DNA of 64,000 bases from Candidatus Gastranaerophilales bacterium. Lineage in GTDB: Bacteria > Cyanobacteriota > Vampirovibrionia > Gastranaerophilales > Gastranaerophilaceae. Made by a program: the position numbers and the translations under genes. The first letter of the stretch is position 1; each line of letters begins with the position of its first letter. Shown here in pieces: positions 61,962 through 64,000 of this stretch. The notes beneath the pieces were generated by a model. That model did not search any database. It was not told the DNA's origin and was given only the letters and a program-made list of their open reading frames with translations. The DNA is taken from the NCBI GenBank assembly GCA_944324905.1, contig CALUYB010000006.1, forward strand, positions 1 to 64,000. Direction: 5' to 3'.

Positions 61962-62978
61962 ATGAACACCCTTGTGAAATTATCGTTAGAAGAATTAGAA
62001 CAATTTGTAGAAAATCTAGGTGAGAAAAAATTTCGCGCAAAGCAACTTTTTTCATGGATTTATTCAAAATCTGCGTCAAATTTTGATTTAATGAGCGATA
62101 TTAATAAAGATTTTAGAGAAAAGTTAAAAAATTGTGCTGTGATTTTGGATACTAAAATAAAAAAGAAGCAAGTTTCATCAGATGGCACAATAAAATATTT
62201 AATTGAATTTCACGATGGTAACTGTGCCGAGTGCGTGCTTATGAGATTTGATAATCGTTCTAATTTAAGCGCCTGCGTTAGTTCGCAAGTCGGTTGTTAT
62301 ATGGGTTGTGATTTTTGTGCGACAGCAAAGAGGGGATTTATTAGAAATCTTGAGCCTTATGAGATTTTAAGTCAAATACTAACTATTCAGCAAGATACGG
62401 GTCTGAAAATCACAAATGTTGTTTTTATGGGTCAGGGAGAGCCTTTGAATAATTATGATAATGTTTACGAGGCAATTGAGCGAATAAATAAATATTTAAA
62501 TATTGGCATTAGGCGCATAACTGTTTCTACATGTGGTGTTGCATCTAAAATAAAGCAAATGTGTGAAATGGAGCTTGTGCCAACACTTGCAATATCTCTG
62601 CATTGTGCTGATAGTGAAACAAGGGCAAGAATTATGCCTGTTGAGAAAAAATATAACCTTGACGAGCTTAAAAAATCCCTTATTTTTTACTGTGATAAAA
62701 CAGGCAAGAGAGTAACACTTGAATATGTTCTAATCGGCGGCTTGACTGATACGAAAGAAATGGCGCAAAAGCTTTGTGATTATATTAAGGATTTAAAGTG
62801 TAATATAAATTTAATCCCTTATAATCCAATAGGACTTGATAAATATAAAAAGCCGGTAAAAAAAGACATAATGATTTTTAAGTATTTGCTTGAGTCGCAA
62901 GGGAAAAAAGTTACAATAAGGCTTGAGCGCGGTGCTGATATTGATGCTGCTTGCGGTCAATTGGCCGGAAAAATTTAA
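61962..62978 (+). CDS. rlmN: rRNA/tRNA adenine-C2 methyltransferase RlmN
   Basis: A radical-SAM methyltransferase of 338 residues that methylates A2503 of 23S rRNA and A37 of tRNAs. The iron-sulfur cysteines are Cys112, Cys116 and Cys119 in GCYMGCDFCATAKRGF. The two cysteines of the methyl transfer mechanism are Cys105 (SACVSSQ) and Cys331 (DAACGQL). No clear ribosome site precedes the ATG. Confidence 0.95.
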   Translation: MNTLVKLSLEELEQFVENLGEKKFRAKQLFSWIYSKSASNFDLMSDINKDFREKLKNCAVILDTKIKKKQVSSDGTIKYLIEFHDGNCAECVLMRFDNRSNLSACVSSQVGCYMGCDFCATAKRGFIRNLEPYEILSQILTIQQDTGLKITNVVFMGQGEPLNNYDNVYEAIERINKYLNIGIRRITVSTCGVASKIKQMCEMELVPTLAISLHCADSETRARIMPVEKKYNLDELKKSLIFYCDKTGKRVTLEYVLIGGLTDTKEMAQKLCDYIKDLKCNINLIPYNPIGLDKYKKPVKKDIMIFKYLLESQGKKVTIRLERGADIDAACGQLAGKI

Positions 62979-63003
62979 AATGCACCCAATATGGGTGCAT
63001 TTA
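62976..63003. terminator. bidirectional terminator
   Basis: Stem AAATGCACCC (62978-62987) / GGGTGCATTT (62993-63002) with a 5-nt loop, between rlmN and the converging fliD. Confidence 0.8.
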
Positions 63004-63028
63004 GTGCTTTTATGTGGGATGAGGTTGT

Positions 63029-64000
63029 TTAGCTTATAAATGAAGAATATTGTTGTTGTAGTTTTGAAATCATCTCATCCATATACTGAAATTTCTTTGT
63101 AAGTTGCGTTTCATAAGATTCAAGACTTGCATATGCTCTTGTAATCCTGTCTTCTTGTGTTGAAATTAACCTTGAAACAGATTCGCTTTTTATTGCAAAC
63201 ATACCATTTGTGGGATCAAGCGTATTTTCAACTTTAGCAAGCATTTGATCAAATATACCTGTTTTATCGCCTGAGTATCCGCCCGAGATAAGGTTTTTAA
63301 CAGAATTAGAGTCTTTTGCCCAGGCTTTATCAAACGCTTCTTCATCAAATACAAGAGTTGTTGCAGAATTAGAAACATCAAGTCCTGCATCGCCTGTTGA
63401 GATACCTATTTGAGCCAGCATACCAAAAGAACCGTTGTCACTTACAATTGAACCTACTATATTTCTCAGTTCGGTCTGTATGCTTCTCATATTGATATCC
63501 ATTTTTAGATATCCGTCTTGAGCTGTAGCAGTGTCGATTTGTTCGGTTATTTTGTTGTAGGCATCAATGAATTCTTTTATTGCGCTTTTAACTTCTGTTA
63601 AGTCACTTTTAGCATTAAGCGTTACTTCAGTTGTGTTATCTTCGTCGCTGCCATCTGTTACTTTAAGTGCATTAATTGTAAGGCCGTTTATACCTGTTGA
63701 TTCACTGGTTACAGTGTTTGAAGAAGAAACAATTTTGTTTCCGTTAACAGTTAAAATAGCATTTTGCCCAAGGGTTTGAGAGCCATCTGCAAGTGCGCCA
63801 TCTTTTGTTAGGCCAAAAACATCAAAGAAATTTGTACCTTCTGCTTCAAGGCTAATATTAAATTCTCCACTTTCTTTTGATGTGAATACGAGTTTATTTG
63901 TAAGTGTGTCGTATTTTGCACTGACTTTAGCGTCTTCTGTTGTGTTGATTTTGTTTATTAAATCTTGAAGTGATGTATTTTCGTTTATTTCAAATTCTAC
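63029..64000 (-). CDS. fliD: flagellar hook-associated protein FliD (3' part)
   Basis: The minus-strand frame is open from the stop at 63029 to the edge of the window, so at least 323 C-terminal residues are present and the N-terminus is missing. Diagnostic segments include GQNAILTVNGNKIVSSSNTV, STGINGLTINALKV, FIDAYNKITEQI and the C-terminal coiled coil RITRAYASLESYETQLTKKF. FliD caps the filament and assists flagellin assembly. An internal ATG at 63502 is not the real start. Confidence 0.93.
   Translation of the reverse strand, partial: VEFEINENTSLQDLINKINTTEDAKVSAKYDTLTNKLVFTSKESGEFNISLEAEGTNFFDVFGLTKDGALADGSQTLGQNAILTVNGNKIVSSSNTVTSESTGINGLTINALKVTDGSDEDNTTEVTLNAKSDLTEVKSAIKEFIDAYNKITEQIDTATAQDGYLKMDINMRSIQTELRNIVGSIVSDNGSFGMLAQIGISTGDAGLDVSNSATTLVFDEEAFDKAWAKDSNSVKNLISGGYSGDKTGIFDQMLAKVENTLDPTNGMFAIKSESVSRLISTQEDRITRAYASLESYETQLTKKFQYMDEMISKLQQQYSSFIS

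Overview
The window is AT-rich, gene-dense bacterial chromosome. It encodes diderm features (waaA Kdo transferase, an MlaE-type permease), peptidoglycan synthesis genes, flagellar genes, c-di-GMP enzymes, folate-dependent TrmFO, and a DUF561/Ycf23 protein, a family otherwise typical of cyanobacteria and plastids. Together with a glycine-rich prepilin-like protein and several unrecognised lineage-type proteins, this points to a non-photosynthetic relative of Cyanobacteria (Melainabacteria/Vampirovibrionia, most likely a gut Gastranaerophilales). That assignment is inference from gene content. No phage, transposase, CRISPR array or rRNA was seen.

Layout: (1) 1-352: end of a membrane protein gene, a terminator, tRNA-Val with an unusual leader containing a partial tRNA copy. 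(2) 353-2785: ABC exporter and Nudix hydrolase on the minus strand. (3) 2857-9910: a tightly overlapped purine operon purS-Q-L-F-M-N-D. (4) 9941-14421, minus: DUF4127 protein-waaA-dapF, then rpsF-ssb-rpsR. (5) 14490-21547: a cell-wall cluster murF-mraY-murD-ftsW-murG followed by folC; dut and coaX converge on it. (6) 22887-28601: small unrecognised proteins, a REC/HD-GYP regulator, a PHP phosphoesterase, a membrane protein and an Orn/Lys/Arg decarboxylase-family enzyme. (7) 28658-32809, minus: fliJ-fliK-flgD-flgE. (8) 32928-36251: ilvE with an mlaE-like permease, and a membrane glycosyltransferase-like protein. (9) 36298-40737: Ycf23 protein, a secreted trypsin-like protease, an XRE regulator, and divergent from it a 786-residue prepilin-like glycine-rich protein. 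(10) 40857-49676: tRNA-Arg, tRNA-Thr, acetyltransferase, U32 peptidase-family protein, TPR protein, two glycosyltransferases, a GAF-GGDEF-HD-GYP protein and a DUF167 protein. (11) 49740-62978: rel, ribF, lineage-type membrane proteins, a second XRE regulator, MscS channel, pepA, trmFO, an HD-GYP protein and rlmN. (12) 63029-64000: 3' part of fliD.

The most striking observation is in the prepilin-like protein. It contains a C-type-lectin/DUF1566-like domain whose last 66 codons have the signature of a diversity-generating retroelement (DGR) variable region: an abrupt rise in GC, many C-ending codons in an AT-rich genome, runs of Tyr/His/Phe/Ser/Gly/Asn, and an invariant-looking SVRCVL end. The reverse transcriptase and template repeat are not in the window, so diversification would have to be driven from elsewhere. 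The domain lies in the middle of the protein, not at its C-terminus.
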